Shown: positions 7,723 to 15,546 of the stretch, one piece after another
How positions within the stretch are numbered: position 1 is the stretch's first letter
Layout: every line of letters begins with the position of its first letter
DNA from: an uncultured Caryophanales bacterium
GTDB lineage: Bacteria > Bacillota_I > Bacilli_A > RFN20 > CAG-288
NCBI GenBank assembly: GCA_937896065.1
Contig: CALBLI010000025.1
Span: forward strand, 1-23,965
Length of the DNA: 23,965 bases
Direction of reading: 5' to 3'
The notes under the pieces: generated by a model
Database searches by the model: none
What the model saw: only the letters and a program-made list of their open reading frames with translations
Told to the model about the DNA's origin: nothing
Program-made: the position numbers and the translations under genes

Positions 7723-8611
7723 TTTAAATAGTCAAAAAGAATCAATAAGTAGAAACAAGAAAATAGCAAATGAAAAAAAGGAGAAGAGTCATTTCTTTTT
7801 AAGAAATATAAGAAGAGATGACTCTCCTTTTAAAAATTTCATCTCTATTTTGATTGGATATGCAGATACTATTCTTTTATATAATATATTTTTTATACTA
7901 ACTTCACTTGGGATCATTACAATTGGACCAGGATTAGTATCAATGACTGAATGTTTTAACGAATTTGTTGGAAATAAAACAGATCATCGTTATCGACGAT
8001 ATTTTCAAAAGTTTAAAAAGAATTTTAATTTTGAAAATTGTTTATTAGGTGTTATTTTTACAGGTTTTGTTGCACTAATTTTTTATTTGTTTATTTTCTT
8101 TTTTATTAACACTCCAAAACATGCCTGGTTAATTGCACCATGGGTACTTTCTAATGTCTTTTTAGTGTACTTAGTATCATTTACTTCTTTCTATATTCTG
8201 ATGAGAATCAGAATTGATTTGCCTATAAAAATAGTTATTACTAATTCACTGAAATTAGCAGCTGGTGCTATTAAAAGTGTTATTTTTTGTTTATTATCAT
8301 TTGGAGTAATGATAGTTGTTCCTGCTGTCTTTTTTGAATATACTTTTCCATTATTTATCTTGATTGAATTTTCAATGACCACTTTAGCTTGTATGATGTC
8401 AGTATATAGCGAAGTTGATAAATTATGTATTTATTCAGACAAAGATTTGGATACTGATTTGAATGAAGTCGAAGAGAAAAAAGCAAATATAAAGTTAGAC
8501 TTGATAGATGAAAACTTTTTGAAAGATGATTATAATAAAAAAGATGTAACTTCTTCTGATTTTAACTATTATGAAGTTACAGATAATAAAAATAATCATG
8601 ATGAAGATTGA
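7712..8611 (+). CDS. YesL/DUF624 family membrane protein
   Basis: A 299-residue protein with a basic hydrophilic N-terminus (about 1-40), five membrane segments (about 52-74, 109-131, 139-163, 185-206, 211-232) and an acidic C-terminal tail. TIGPG at 70-74, then a Tyr/Phe/Lys-rich loop (YRRYFQKFKKNF) before the second helix, match the YesL/DUF624 family. That family is found almost always beside carbohydrate ABC importers in Firmicutes and has no firmly known function. The ATG at 7712 lies inside the 3' end of the ATPase gene. A TTG at 7700 is in frame, but neither has a good SD, so translation is probably coupled. The gene ends in TGA and overlaps cca. Confidence 0.8.
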   Translation: MENNLNSQKESISRNKKIANEKKEKSHFFLRNIRRDDSPFKNFISILIGYADTILLYNIFFILTSLGIITIGPGLVSMTECFNEFVGNKTDHRYRRYFQKFKKNFNFENCLLGVIFTGFVALIFYLFIFFFINTPKHAWLIAPWVLSNVFLVYLVSFTSFYILMRIRIDLPIKIVITNSLKLAAGAIKSVIFCLLSFGVMIVVPAVFFEYTFPLFILIEFSMTTLACMMSVYSEVDKLCIYSDKDLDTDLNEVEEKKANIKLDLIDENFLKDDYNKKDVTSSDFNYYEVTDNKNNHDED

Positions 8612-9962
8612 TATTAAATATCCTATTGAAATAAAAAAAGCATTAAAAAAGATAGAAGATAATGGTTATAAAGCTTACCTAGTAGGTGGTGTAGTACGTG
8701 ATTATTTTTTAAATAGAGAAGCAAATGATTATGATGTCATCACTAATTTATCAAAAGAAGGTATAAAGAAATTATTTAAACCTGATGATAATTCTAAATA
8801 TCCTTATTGCTTTTCTTTAAATACAAAATTTGATACTTTGGTTATTTTATTAAATGAAACAATCAAGATTGAAATATCATCATTTAAGAATAATGATGAT
8901 ATAAAAAAAGATTTATTAAAAAGAGATTTTACAATCAATTCATTAGCAGTTGATTGTAATAATAATCTATATAATTATTCTTCAGCAATAGAAGATATTA
9001 AAAATAAAGTGTTAAGATTTAATAGTGATGCTGAATACATAATTAAAGAAGACCCAAGTAGAATTTTAAGATATTTTAAATTTTTAGCTAGATTGGATTT
9101 TAAGGAAGATGAAGAAAGTTTGAAGGCTATTTATAGAAATAAAGAACTTATTAAAACTGTCAGTGTTGAAAAAATAAATATTTGTTTTAAAGAAATTTTA
9201 ATTTATAATCCAACACTCATTAAATTAATGGATAAAGTTGGGCTTATAGAGATTCTTTATCCTGATTTATATAGGTTAAAAGAAATTAAACAACATAGTA
9301 AATATCATTATGAAAATGCTTTTGATCATACTATGACTGCACTTTCATATTCAAAAAAAGATACAGAATTAAAAGATGAACAAAAATATATTATAAATTA
9401 CGCACTTCTTCTTCATGATATTGGAAAACATGATACTATTACAATAGATGAAGAAGGCTATGAACATTATATTGGTCATCCTTTAGACTCTTATTATAAA
9501 AGCATCAACATACTAAAACATTATAAAATAAGCAAAAAAGAAACTGAATTGATTCTTCTTTTAATTAAAAATCACGATATTGAATTAAATGGTACTAGAA
9601 GATGCTTTAATAGATTAGTAAATAAGTATCAGATTGATTCTAAAGAAAAACTTTATCTTTTGTATAAAGTAAAAATATTTGATAGATTGGCTCATAAAGA
9701 AGGATTCAATGATCCTAAAAATATAACATCTACATATAATAAATTAGTTGAATACTATAATGAATTTGAAAATAAAACAATATCGATTCTTGATTTAGAA
9801 ATAAATGGTAAAGAAATAATGAGGATTTTAAATATAACCCCATCAAAGAAAATAAAAGAAATTAAAGAAGAATTATTAAAACAGGTGTTATGCGGAACTT
9901 TAAAAAATGAAAATAGAGAACTTATAACATATGTAACTAATAAATATAAAAGCAAGAATTAA
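8598..9962 (+). CDS. cca: CCA tRNA nucleotidyltransferase with HD domain
   Basis: Adds or repairs the 3' CCA end of tRNAs from CTP and ATP. From the ATG at 8598 (a second ATG follows directly at 8601) the protein has about 454 residues. The nucleotidyltransferase head shows VGGVVRD at about 29-35 and the metal-binding NDYDV (Asp44, Asp46). The tRNA-binding motif EDPSRILRYFKFLARL follows. A C-terminal HD phosphohydrolase-type domain has HTMTALSY and LLLHDIGKHD (His273-Asp274), as in E. coli-like CCA enzymes. The start overlaps the yesL end by 14 bases and has no SD of its own, suggesting coupling to the sugar operon. That is an unusual home for a tRNA-processing gene, although no terminator separates them. 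Confident on family; the exact start could be either ATG. Confidence 0.92.
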   Translation: MMKIDIKYPIEIKKALKKIEDNGYKAYLVGGVVRDYFLNREANDYDVITNLSKEGIKKLFKPDDNSKYPYCFSLNTKFDTLVILLNETIKIEISSFKNNDDIKKDLLKRDFTINSLAVDCNNNLYNYSSAIEDIKNKVLRFNSDAEYIIKEDPSRILRYFKFLARLDFKEDEESLKAIYRNKELIKTVSVEKINICFKEILIYNPTLIKLMDKVGLIEILYPDLYRLKEIKQHSKYHYENAFDHTMTALSYSKKDTELKDEQKYIINYALLLHDIGKHDTITIDEEGYEHYIGHPLDSYYKSINILKHYKISKKETELILLLIKNHDIELNGTRRCFNRLVNKYQIDSKEKLYLLYKVKIFDRLAHKEGFNDPKNITSTYNKLVEYYNEFENKTISILDLEINGKEIMRILNITPSKKIKEIKEELLKQVLCGTLKNENRELITYVTNKYKSKN

Positions 9963-9995
9963 TAATGTGTTGAATCTAACTTTGGTAAGTTATCA

Positions 9996-10040
9996 TTGTG
10001 CATGTGCATTCCTTATAATATCTATGACATTAATGTGCAT
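9996..10040. repeat. Three copies of (A/T)TGTGCAT
   Basis: TTGTGCAT at 9996-10003, ATGTGCAT at 10002-10009 and ATGTGCAT at 10033-10040. The last two are 31 bases apart, about three helical turns, and lie just upstream of the promoter-like TATAAT at 10075. They may be protein-binding sites; no known regulator is recognised. Confidence 0.4.
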
Positions 10041-10074
10041 ATGATACAAAACTTATAAAGTAACTTAACTCTAG

Positions 10075-10087
10075 TATAATATTCGCA
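10075..10087 (+). promoter_or_regulatory. -10 element upstream of the small membrane-protein frame
   Basis: TATAAT at 10075-10080, then ATTCGC, then ATG at 10087. The predicted +1 is the A of that ATG. The -35 region is poor (CTTATA at 17-base spacing), so an activator bound at the ATGTGCAT sites could be needed. Confidence 0.45.
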
Positions 10088-10185
10088 TGGAGAACTATAA
10101 AATGCGATGGATAATTGCTTTAATAGCTATAGCGGTTGCTTGTTATTTCTTATTAACTAGTTTGCCAAAGAGAAGATTTTCTTGA
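10087..10185 (+). CDS. Probable small single-span membrane protein (27-32 aa)
   Basis: A short frame encodes a basic or polar N-terminus, one strongly hydrophobic helix (WIIALIAIAVACYFLL) and a positively charged end (PKRRFS), ending in TGA. Two starts are possible. The ATG at 10087 sits exactly six bases after TATAAT and would be leaderless (32 residues). The ATG at 10102 has GGAG nine bases upstream and would give 27 residues. Having both a promoter and an SD in the right places argues for a real gene. Its charge pattern predicts an N-out/C-in single-span protein. I do not recognise a family; small proteins of this size are poorly catalogued. It lies alone between cca and mnmE. Confidence 0.5.
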   Translation: MENYKMRWIIALIAIAVACYFLLTSLPKRRFS

Positions 10186-10515
10186 TGTAAGTAAGTGTTT
10201 CACAGAGAGACTAAAATTCAAAAAAATAATTAAAGAATCTTTTTAAGCATTCATCAACTTTAGTAATGTCAATCGTTTTACTGCTCATATATCTTTTTAT
10301 TTTACTGACTGCATCTATAAAATTTTCCAATAATACCTCAAATATTTTGAAAATACCAAATATTAGCTTTTTAGTACATTTAAATGATAAGCTACATCTC
10401 CTAATTTATAATATTAATATTGCACTATCATCAATATTATTGCACTATCATATCAAAGGTATAATAGTAAAAAATGTTATAAACTGATTAATGCAATTAA
10501 TTAAACTTTAATTTT
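10186..10515. other. Intergenic stretch before mnmE, no convincing gene
   Basis: AT-rich DNA with a weak plus-strand frame (10266-10487) lacking any SD, and a minus-strand open stretch (10211 to about 10404) lacking a start codon. It also holds the 14-base direct repeat at 10418-10451. No tRNA or terminator is recognised. Confidence 0.4.
10418..10451. repeat. Direct repeat of 14 bases with 20-base period
   Basis: TATTGCACTATCAT occurs at 10418-10431 and 10438-10451. Two copies about two helical turns apart, some 80 bases before the mnmE start, could be a tandem binding site or simply a local duplication. Confidence 0.5.
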
Positions 10516-10531
10516 TGATATAATTTTTATA
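10516..10531 (+). promoter_or_regulatory. Extended -10 promoter giving leaderless mnmE mRNA
   Basis: TGATATAAT (10516-10524) is a full extended -10 (TGnTATAAT), followed by TTTTAT and the mnmE ATG at 10531. The expected +1 is the A of the ATG. No -35 and no SD are present, both consistent with an extended -10 promoter making a leaderless message. Confidence 0.6.
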
Positions 10532-11871
10532 TGCTTGTATTTGATACTATTTGTGCACTAGCTTCTTTTCCAAATAAAAGTGCATTAGCGATTATAAGGC
10601 TCTCAGGGAAGAGTGCTTTTGATATATTAAAAATGATCGTCAAAAAAAATATCGACGATTTTAAACCTAATAGTGTTAAATTGCTGAAACTATATGATGA
10701 AGATGAACTGTTAGATGAAGCAATTGTTACATATTTTAAAGGACCTAATTCATATACTGGATTTGATACAGTTGAATTTACAACACATGGTTCGATGATA
10801 ATTGTAAATAGACTACTTGAGGCCCTTGTTAAAAATGGAGCTAGAAGGGCTGTTAAAGGTGAATTTTCATATCAAGCTTATTTTAACGGCAAGATGGATT
10901 TGCTGAAAGCAGAAAGCATAAATGATTTGATCAATGCTAATTCAATTCAAGCTAGCAAATTAGCCTTGAAAGCTATGAATGGCGAAAGTAGTAAATATTT
11001 AGACCAGATCAAAGATGAACTTCTAGAAGATATAGCTAATTTTGAATATTTTATTGAGGATCAATTTGTCGATGATGAAGAAACTTATCAACCAGTAATT
11101 GATCAAGTTATTGATTCTTTAACTAAAATTGAAAAGTCACTCAAAGAAAAGTTAATTGATTTAAAATTATCAAATCGTAAATATGGTGGTTATCGAATAT
11201 GCATTGTTGGCAAAGCAAATGTTGGTAAATCAACTTTATTAAATGCACTAGTTAAAGAAGATAAAGCAATAGTATCAGCTATTCCTGGAACGACAAGAGA
11301 TGTAATAGAGGCTAATATTGAAATTGATGGAGTGAAGGTGACATTGATTGATACTGCTGGAATTAGAAAGAGCAAAAATGTTGTTGAGAATATCGGAATT
11401 GAGAAAGCTAAAAAAGAAATTAAAAAAGCTGATTTAATTCTCTTTTTATCCGATAAAAAGATGTCATCAACATCGGAAGAACTAGCAAAACTTATTAGAA
11501 ATAAACCAATTATAAAAGTTAAAACTAAAAGTGATTTAAATAATAGTGGTGACAATGATTATGATATTCAAATATCAGCACTTCATTATTCATTAGAACC
11601 TTTAAAAAATTTGATTAAAGAAAAATTAAATTTAGTTAAAACAAATGATTCAATCTTTTTAGGTGAAAGAGAAGAAGATTATCTTACGTTAATTTTAAAG
11701 TTAACTAGTGATGCAAAAAAAACACTTGTTGATACAAGAACTATTGACATATCATCAGATAAGATAAGATTAATAATTGATAAAATTAATGAAATGAAAG
11801 GATGTGATAAACCTCAGACAATGGAAGACATTTATGAGACCTTATTTTCACATTTTTGTTTAGGTAAGTAA
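10531..11871 (+). CDS. mnmE: tRNA modification GTPase MnmE (TrmE)
   Basis: With MnmG, MnmE installs the carboxymethylaminomethyl (or aminomethyl) group on U34 of wobble-position tRNAs. Its 446 residues hold the N-terminal formyl-THF-binding domain (FDTICALASFPNKSALAIIRLSG), a helical domain, an inserted Ras-like G domain and the C-terminal FCLGK, whose Cys is catalytically important in the family. G motifs: GKANVGKS 227-234, GTTRD 253-257, DTAG 274-277. The G4 motif reads TKSD instead of NKxD, a mild variant. The start is fixed by homology, since only two residues precede the conserved FDTI, yet it has no SD; see the leaderless promoter. First gene of a four-gene unit with tatD, rnmV and ksgA, all concerned with RNA or nucleic acid maintenance. 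Confidence 0.95.
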   Translation: MLVFDTICALASFPNKSALAIIRLSGKSAFDILKMIVKKNIDDFKPNSVKLLKLYDEDELLDEAIVTYFKGPNSYTGFDTVEFTTHGSMIIVNRLLEALVKNGARRAVKGEFSYQAYFNGKMDLLKAESINDLINANSIQASKLALKAMNGESSKYLDQIKDELLEDIANFEYFIEDQFVDDEETYQPVIDQVIDSLTKIEKSLKEKLIDLKLSNRKYGGYRICIVGKANVGKSTLLNALVKEDKAIVSAIPGTTRDVIEANIEIDGVKVTLIDTAGIRKSKNVVENIGIEKAKKEIKKADLILFLSDKKMSSTSEELAKLIRNKPIIKVKTKSDLNNSGDNDYDIQISALHYSLEPLKNLIKEKLNLVKTNDSIFLGEREEDYLTLILKLTSDAKKTLVDTRTIDISSDKIRLIIDKINEMKGCDKPQTMEDIYETLFSHFCLGK

Positions 11872-11873
11872 AG

Positions 11874-12671
11874 ATGCTTGAAAATATACACAATATAATT
11901 GACTGTCATCTACATCTATATGATGGCAAAATTGCTGATGATATTAATAATATAATTATTGAGGCTAAAAAAAATAATGTCAAATATGTAGTCAATAATT
12001 CAGATAGTTTAGAATCATTAAAAGAAGTTATTAAGCTTCAAAATGATTTTCCATCTTTTTGCTACTCAGCTCTTGGTATTCACCCTGAATATGCTACAAA
12101 TGAGAAATCATATCTTGATGAATCATTTAAATATATATACGAACATAAAAATGACATTTTAGCAATTGGTGAAATAGGATTAGATTATCATTATAGTAAG
12201 GAAGAAGAAGTTTTTAAAAAGCAAAAAGAATTATTTATAAAACAGCTAAGTATTGCTAGGAAATTAGATTTGCCAGTAGTAATTCATGCAAGAGACAGCT
12301 TAAATGATGTTTACAAGATATTAAAAGATGAAAAAATTAAAAAGTTTTATCTTCATTGCTATTCTGGCTCATATGAGCAATTTAAAGAATTTAAAAAAAT
12401 TTCAGATAATTTTAAAATTGGAGTAGGTGGAGTTATTACTTTTAAAAATAGCCGGGTTTTAAAAGAAATAGTTAGTGAAATAGATTTAAAATATATTTTA
12501 ACTGAAACAGACTCACCATATTTAGCACCTGTGCCATTTAGAGGTCAAAATAATAAACCTAGTTATTTAAAATATGTAATTGAAGAAATTGCTAATATTA
12601 AACAGATGGACATAAGTGAAGCGAGCAATATTCTTTTTGAAAATGGAGTAAATTATTATGGAATCAAATAG
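11874..12671 (+). CDS. tatD: TatD family metal-dependent DNase
   Basis: A 265-residue TIM-barrel hydrolase of the TatD (YcfH/YabD) type, a 3'-5' exonuclease acting on DNA (and RNA) ends. The metal ligands are clear: IDCHLHLYD near the N-terminus, HPEYA, AIGEIGLDYHY, VIHARDS, LHCYSGS and the terminal ETDSPYLAPVPFRGQNNKP. Length is normal. The ATG lies 2 bases after the mnmE stop with only a weak GGTAAG SD, so it is probably translated by coupling. The order tatD-rnmV-ksgA is classic for Firmicutes; metG, often upstream, is replaced here by mnmE. Confidence 0.94.
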   Translation: MLENIHNIIDCHLHLYDGKIADDINNIIIEAKKNNVKYVVNNSDSLESLKEVIKLQNDFPSFCYSALGIHPEYATNEKSYLDESFKYIYEHKNDILAIGEIGLDYHYSKEEEVFKKQKELFIKQLSIARKLDLPVVIHARDSLNDVYKILKDEKIKKFYLHCYSGSYEQFKEFKKISDNFKIGVGGVITFKNSRVLKEIVSEIDLKYILTETDSPYLAPVPFRGQNNKPSYLKYVIEEIANIKQMDISEASNILFENGVNYYGIK

Positions 12672-13224
12672 TTATTTAAAATATCCTTTAAAAAAATATG
12701 CTTATGTAGTTGAAGGTAAAACTGACGAAGATAAATTAAAAAAATTAGGATGCCAATATATAATTACAACCAATGGTAAATATATAAGAAAAGAAATTAT
12801 TAATTTCTTAAAAGAGGTCAAAGCTAAAAGAGATCTCATCTTGGTTTTAGATCCAGATGGACCTGGTAAACAGATTGAAGATATATTAAATTCAAAACTA
12901 GGTTTATCTTGCTCAATCAGTATAAATAAGAAAGATGCTATATCAATAAAAAAAAGTAAAGTAGGTATTGCAGAAACTAACAGTGATGTTTTAAAAGATA
13001 TTATGAAAGCTTTCATATTACATGATATAAATACTGATGAAATGCCTTCTTTAGATGAAGATGATTTGATTGATTATTTATATAAAGGAAGTAAAACAGC
13101 CATTAATAAAAAAAAGATAATTGAAACTTACAAAATACCATATAAAACATTTAAAAACATTTATGAATGTTTACTTATGCTAGATGTTAGTAAAAAAGAA
13201 TTAGAGGATTTACTAGATGAATGA
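12658..13224 (+). CDS. rnmV: Ribonuclease M5 (5S rRNA maturation)
   Basis: RNase M5 cleaves 5S rRNA precursors to their mature ends, in Bacillus together with ribosomal protein L18. The 188-residue length is normal. The N-terminal Toprim domain shows VVEGKTDEDKLKKLG (Glu19) and LVLDPDGPG (Asp65, Asp67), as in the family's catalytic core; a helical C-terminal half follows. The start overlaps the tatD end by 14 bases and has GGAG nine bases upstream. The gene itself overlaps ksgA by 8 bases. Tight overlaps on both sides indicate co-translation of these RNA-maturation functions. Confidence 0.92.
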   Translation: MESNSYLKYPLKKYAYVVEGKTDEDKLKKLGCQYIITTNGKYIRKEIINFLKEVKAKRDLILVLDPDGPGKQIEDILNSKLGLSCSISINKKDAISIKKSKVGIAETNSDVLKDIMKAFILHDINTDEMPSLDEDDLIDYLYKGSKTAINKKKIIETYKIPYKTFKNIYECLLMLDVSKKELEDLLDE

Positions 13225-14029
13225 AAAAGAACGAGTTTTAAGTTTATTAAAAGAATATAATTTGTATGCTAAAAAATCATTTGGTCAAAATTTTTTGATC
13301 AACGACGGGATCATCAATCGAATTTTTAAAAGCTTAGAAGCATCATCTTTTGATGACGTTATTGAAATAGGTCCTGGCCTTGGTTCTTTAACAAATAAAT
13401 TAGCAGATGAATCTAAAAAACTTATTTGTGTTGATGCCGATCGTGATATGGTAACTGTTTTAAATGATTTATATACAGAAAAAACAAATGTAAAAATAAT
13501 TGAATCTGATTTTTTAAGATACAATCCTAATTTAGAGACTAGACAAGATAATCGGTTATTTGTAGGTAATTTACCTTATAATATCACATCTAGACTCATT
13601 GAATACTTTTTAGATTGTGGATTTAAAAGAATGGCTATTATGGTTCAAAAAGAAGTAGCTATCAAGCTTGACTATAAATCAAGTGGTAAAGAATGCTCAC
13701 CATTGGGTGCTTTTTTAAAAAGCATTGGTGAATATAAACTGGTCACATTAGTTGATTCGTCATGTTTTTATCCACAACCCAAAGTTGATTCAGCTTTCAT
13801 CATTATTGATAAAACGAAGGAATATGATTTTTCTTTATATTCGATTTATAAAATTTTATTTAAAGATCCCAATAAGACAATTTCAAATTGTTTAAAGCAG
13901 TTTAAAGAATATATTAATTCTTTAAATTATTTAAAAGAAAATGATGATGAGATACTTTTTAAAAGAGCGAGGCAATTGCAACCTAATCAATTATATGATT
14001 TGGCTTTAATTATTAAAGAACATAAATAA
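13217..14029 (+). CDS. ksgA: 16S rRNA dimethyladenosine transferase KsgA (RsmA)
   Basis: Dimethylates two adjacent adenosines in helix 45 near the 3' end of 16S rRNA, using SAM, as a late step in small-subunit assembly. The 270-residue protein shows KKSFGQNFL near the N-terminus, SAM-binding motif I VIEIGPGLGSLT (about 48-59), the acidic ribose contact VDAD, and catalytic motif IV GNLPYNI (117-123). FYPQPKVDSAF is the usual later motif. The start ATG overlaps the rnmV end. The stop codon is followed at once by the last codon of convergent metQ, so no independent terminator exists between them. Confidence 0.95.
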   Translation: MNEKERVLSLLKEYNLYAKKSFGQNFLINDGIINRIFKSLEASSFDDVIEIGPGLGSLTNKLADESKKLICVDADRDMVTVLNDLYTEKTNVKIIESDFLRYNPNLETRQDNRLFVGNLPYNITSRLIEYFLDCGFKRMAIMVQKEVAIKLDYKSSGKECSPLGAFLKSIGEYKLVTLVDSSCFYPQPKVDSAFIIIDKTKEYDFSLYSIYKILFKDPNKTISNCLKQFKEYINSLNYLKENDDEILFKRARQLQPNQLYDLALIIKEHK

Positions 14030-14875
14030 TTATTTTCGATAATCAATTAAAACAGGTGTGATAACTCCATTATATTTTTCTTTAATATATTTAGAAACTG
14101 AAGAATCTAGAGCACAATCTGTCAAAGCATCAATTTTAGCTTTATAAGTTGTATCTTCTTTGTATTTATTAACTGAAGCTGCAATAACATTGGCTCTGAG
14201 TTCTTTAACCTCATCGCTTTCAGTTGGAAGAGATTCATTAACCTTGACATTTCCAGTTAAAGCAGTATTGCATGGTAAAACAGCGTAGTCATAATCTTTG
14301 ATATTAGCTACTAGCATTTCTTCAGAAATGAGTTTGATTCGACTTGGAAGAGTATCTTCTTTAGGATTGCCACTGCTATCTTTTTCGTATGAAGAGATGA
14401 CGCCAGCATTTACCAATAAGTCAAGTGCTCTGATGGCATTACTTGGGTCTGCACATATTTCAAAACTGGCAGCCTGTTTGTTATTTTCAAAGTCAGTTGC
14501 ATTACTTTTACCTTCATAGATTCTTAAAGGCTCAAAATGAATGGCAGCAGTTGGGAAGAGTTTTGAATAAGTGTAACTTTCATTATAGTTTGCACTATTT
14601 GAATCAAATTGTTGAAGATAAGGCCTATGTTGAAAATAATTAGCATCATAGTCACCATCAAAAGTGCTTTGATTCTGAATAGTCCAATCTAAAGTTGTGA
14701 CTTCAAGCTGATATCCTTTTTCAGCAAGAAGAGGTTTTATAGCTTCATTTAAAATTTCAGCATGTGGTGTTTCACTAGCACATACTTTAATGAGCTTGGA
14801 TGCATCTTTTTTATTGCATCCTGTAAGTGAGCTTAAACTCATTAGTAAACCTAAAACAAATAAACTTTTTTTCAT
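14030..14875 (-). CDS. metQ: Methionine ABC transporter substrate-binding lipoprotein MetQ
   Basis: A 281-residue NlpA/MetQ-family lipoprotein that captures methionine outside the membrane. The signal ends in LTGC with Cys20, then NKK. Family hallmarks are KVCASETPHAEILNEAIKPLL at the mature start and GDYDANYFQHRPYLQQF in the first lobe. The GGAGGAAATT SD lies inside the end of metI, and the ATG overlaps the metI TGA (ATGA). Third and last gene of metNIQ, under T-box control. The gene is convergent with ksgA, and the two stop codons touch. Confidence 0.94.
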   Translation of the reverse strand: MKKSLFVLGLLMSLSSLTGCNKKDASKLIKVCASETPHAEILNEAIKPLLAEKGYQLEVTTLDWTIQNQSTFDGDYDANYFQHRPYLQQFDSNSANYNESYTYSKLFPTAAIHFEPLRIYEGKSNATDFENNKQAASFEICADPSNAIRALDLLVNAGVISSYEKDSSGNPKEDTLPSRIKLISEEMLVANIKDYDYAVLPCNTALTGNVKVNESLPTESDEVKELRANVIAASVNKYKEDTTYKAKIDALTDCALDSSVSKYIKEKYNGVITPVLIDYRK

Positions 14876-15546
14876 TGTAATTTCCTCCTTCGATCAATTT
14901 TCTTTGCAATGAATAAACTAACTTCTTGAAATATTTGAACAAATATGACAACTAGAATAATAAGTAACCAGAATAACCACTGCTTGGTAAAATTAGCAGT
15001 GTGTTTACTATAATATGACCAAATTTGACTTATCAATCCTCCAGCACCTAAGTTATAAGCAAATGAAGTATAGCCAATAACATTTACTAAAGTTACGCCG
15101 ACGCCAATTATAAGAGAACTTCTTGTTTCAACTAGCATAACCTTTCTAACAATGAAGAAATCAGATGCTCCCATCGATTTGATTGCTTCTATTTCTCCAT
15201 TATCAACTTCATTTAACGATTGTTCAACAATTCTGCTAACATAAGCAAATGATGAGAAAAATAATGGAATTATCATTGTATACCATTTGCCGGATGCTGT
15301 TTGAAAAATAGCTCTATTTAGCGGTATTAAAATGACGGTTAAGATAAGGCATGGTATTGATCTTAAAAAATTGACAATAACTCCTAAAATGGTGTTGACT
15401 ATCTTATTTGGTTTAAGACCATTTTTAGAAGTTATATTCAATATAACTCCAAGAGGTAAACCTACTAGATAAGCTAAAGAAGTTGAAATAACAACCATCA
15501 GGAAAGTTTCATATATTGCTTTCCATACATTGATTCCATCAATCAT
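14872..15546 (-). CDS. metI: Methionine ABC transporter permease MetI
   Basis: A 224-residue membrane protein with five predicted hydrophobic segments, normal for MetI, forming a homodimeric channel for methionine. The cytoplasmic coupling loop reads IEAIKSMGASDFFIVRKVML. The first helix follows WKAIYETFLMVVISTSLAYL, typical of the family. The ATG lies inside the end of metN (8-base overlap), with GAGGTG just upstream. The gene ends in TGA overlapping metQ. Fully coupled three-gene operon. Confidence 0.94.
   Translation of the reverse strand: MIDGINVWKAIYETFLMVVISTSLAYLVGLPLGVILNITSKNGLKPNKIVNTILGVIVNFLRSIPCLILTVILIPLNRAIFQTASGKWYTMIIPLFFSSFAYVSRIVEQSLNEVDNGEIEAIKSMGASDFFIVRKVMLVETRSSLIIGVGVTLVNVIGYTSFAYNLGAGGLISQIWSYYSKHTANFTKQWLFWLLIILVVIFVQIFQEVSLFIAKKIDRRRKLQ

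Noticed and set aside
10266..10487. 73-codon plus-strand frame in the cca-mnmE gap
   Set aside because: It has no SD or promoter at a suitable distance, its composition is low-complexity Ile/Leu/Asn, and it contains the tandem 14-base repeat. It looks like chance in AT-rich DNA.
11190..11555. 121-codon minus-strand frame inside mnmE
   Set aside because: It lies wholly opposite the conserved G domain, has no SD, and its hydrophobic Ser/Leu/Ile composition is what an antisense reading of AT-rich coding DNA gives.
14298..14643. Plus-strand frames opposite metQ
   Set aside because: metQ is a full-length recognised gene; the opposing frames have no SD and no family resemblance.
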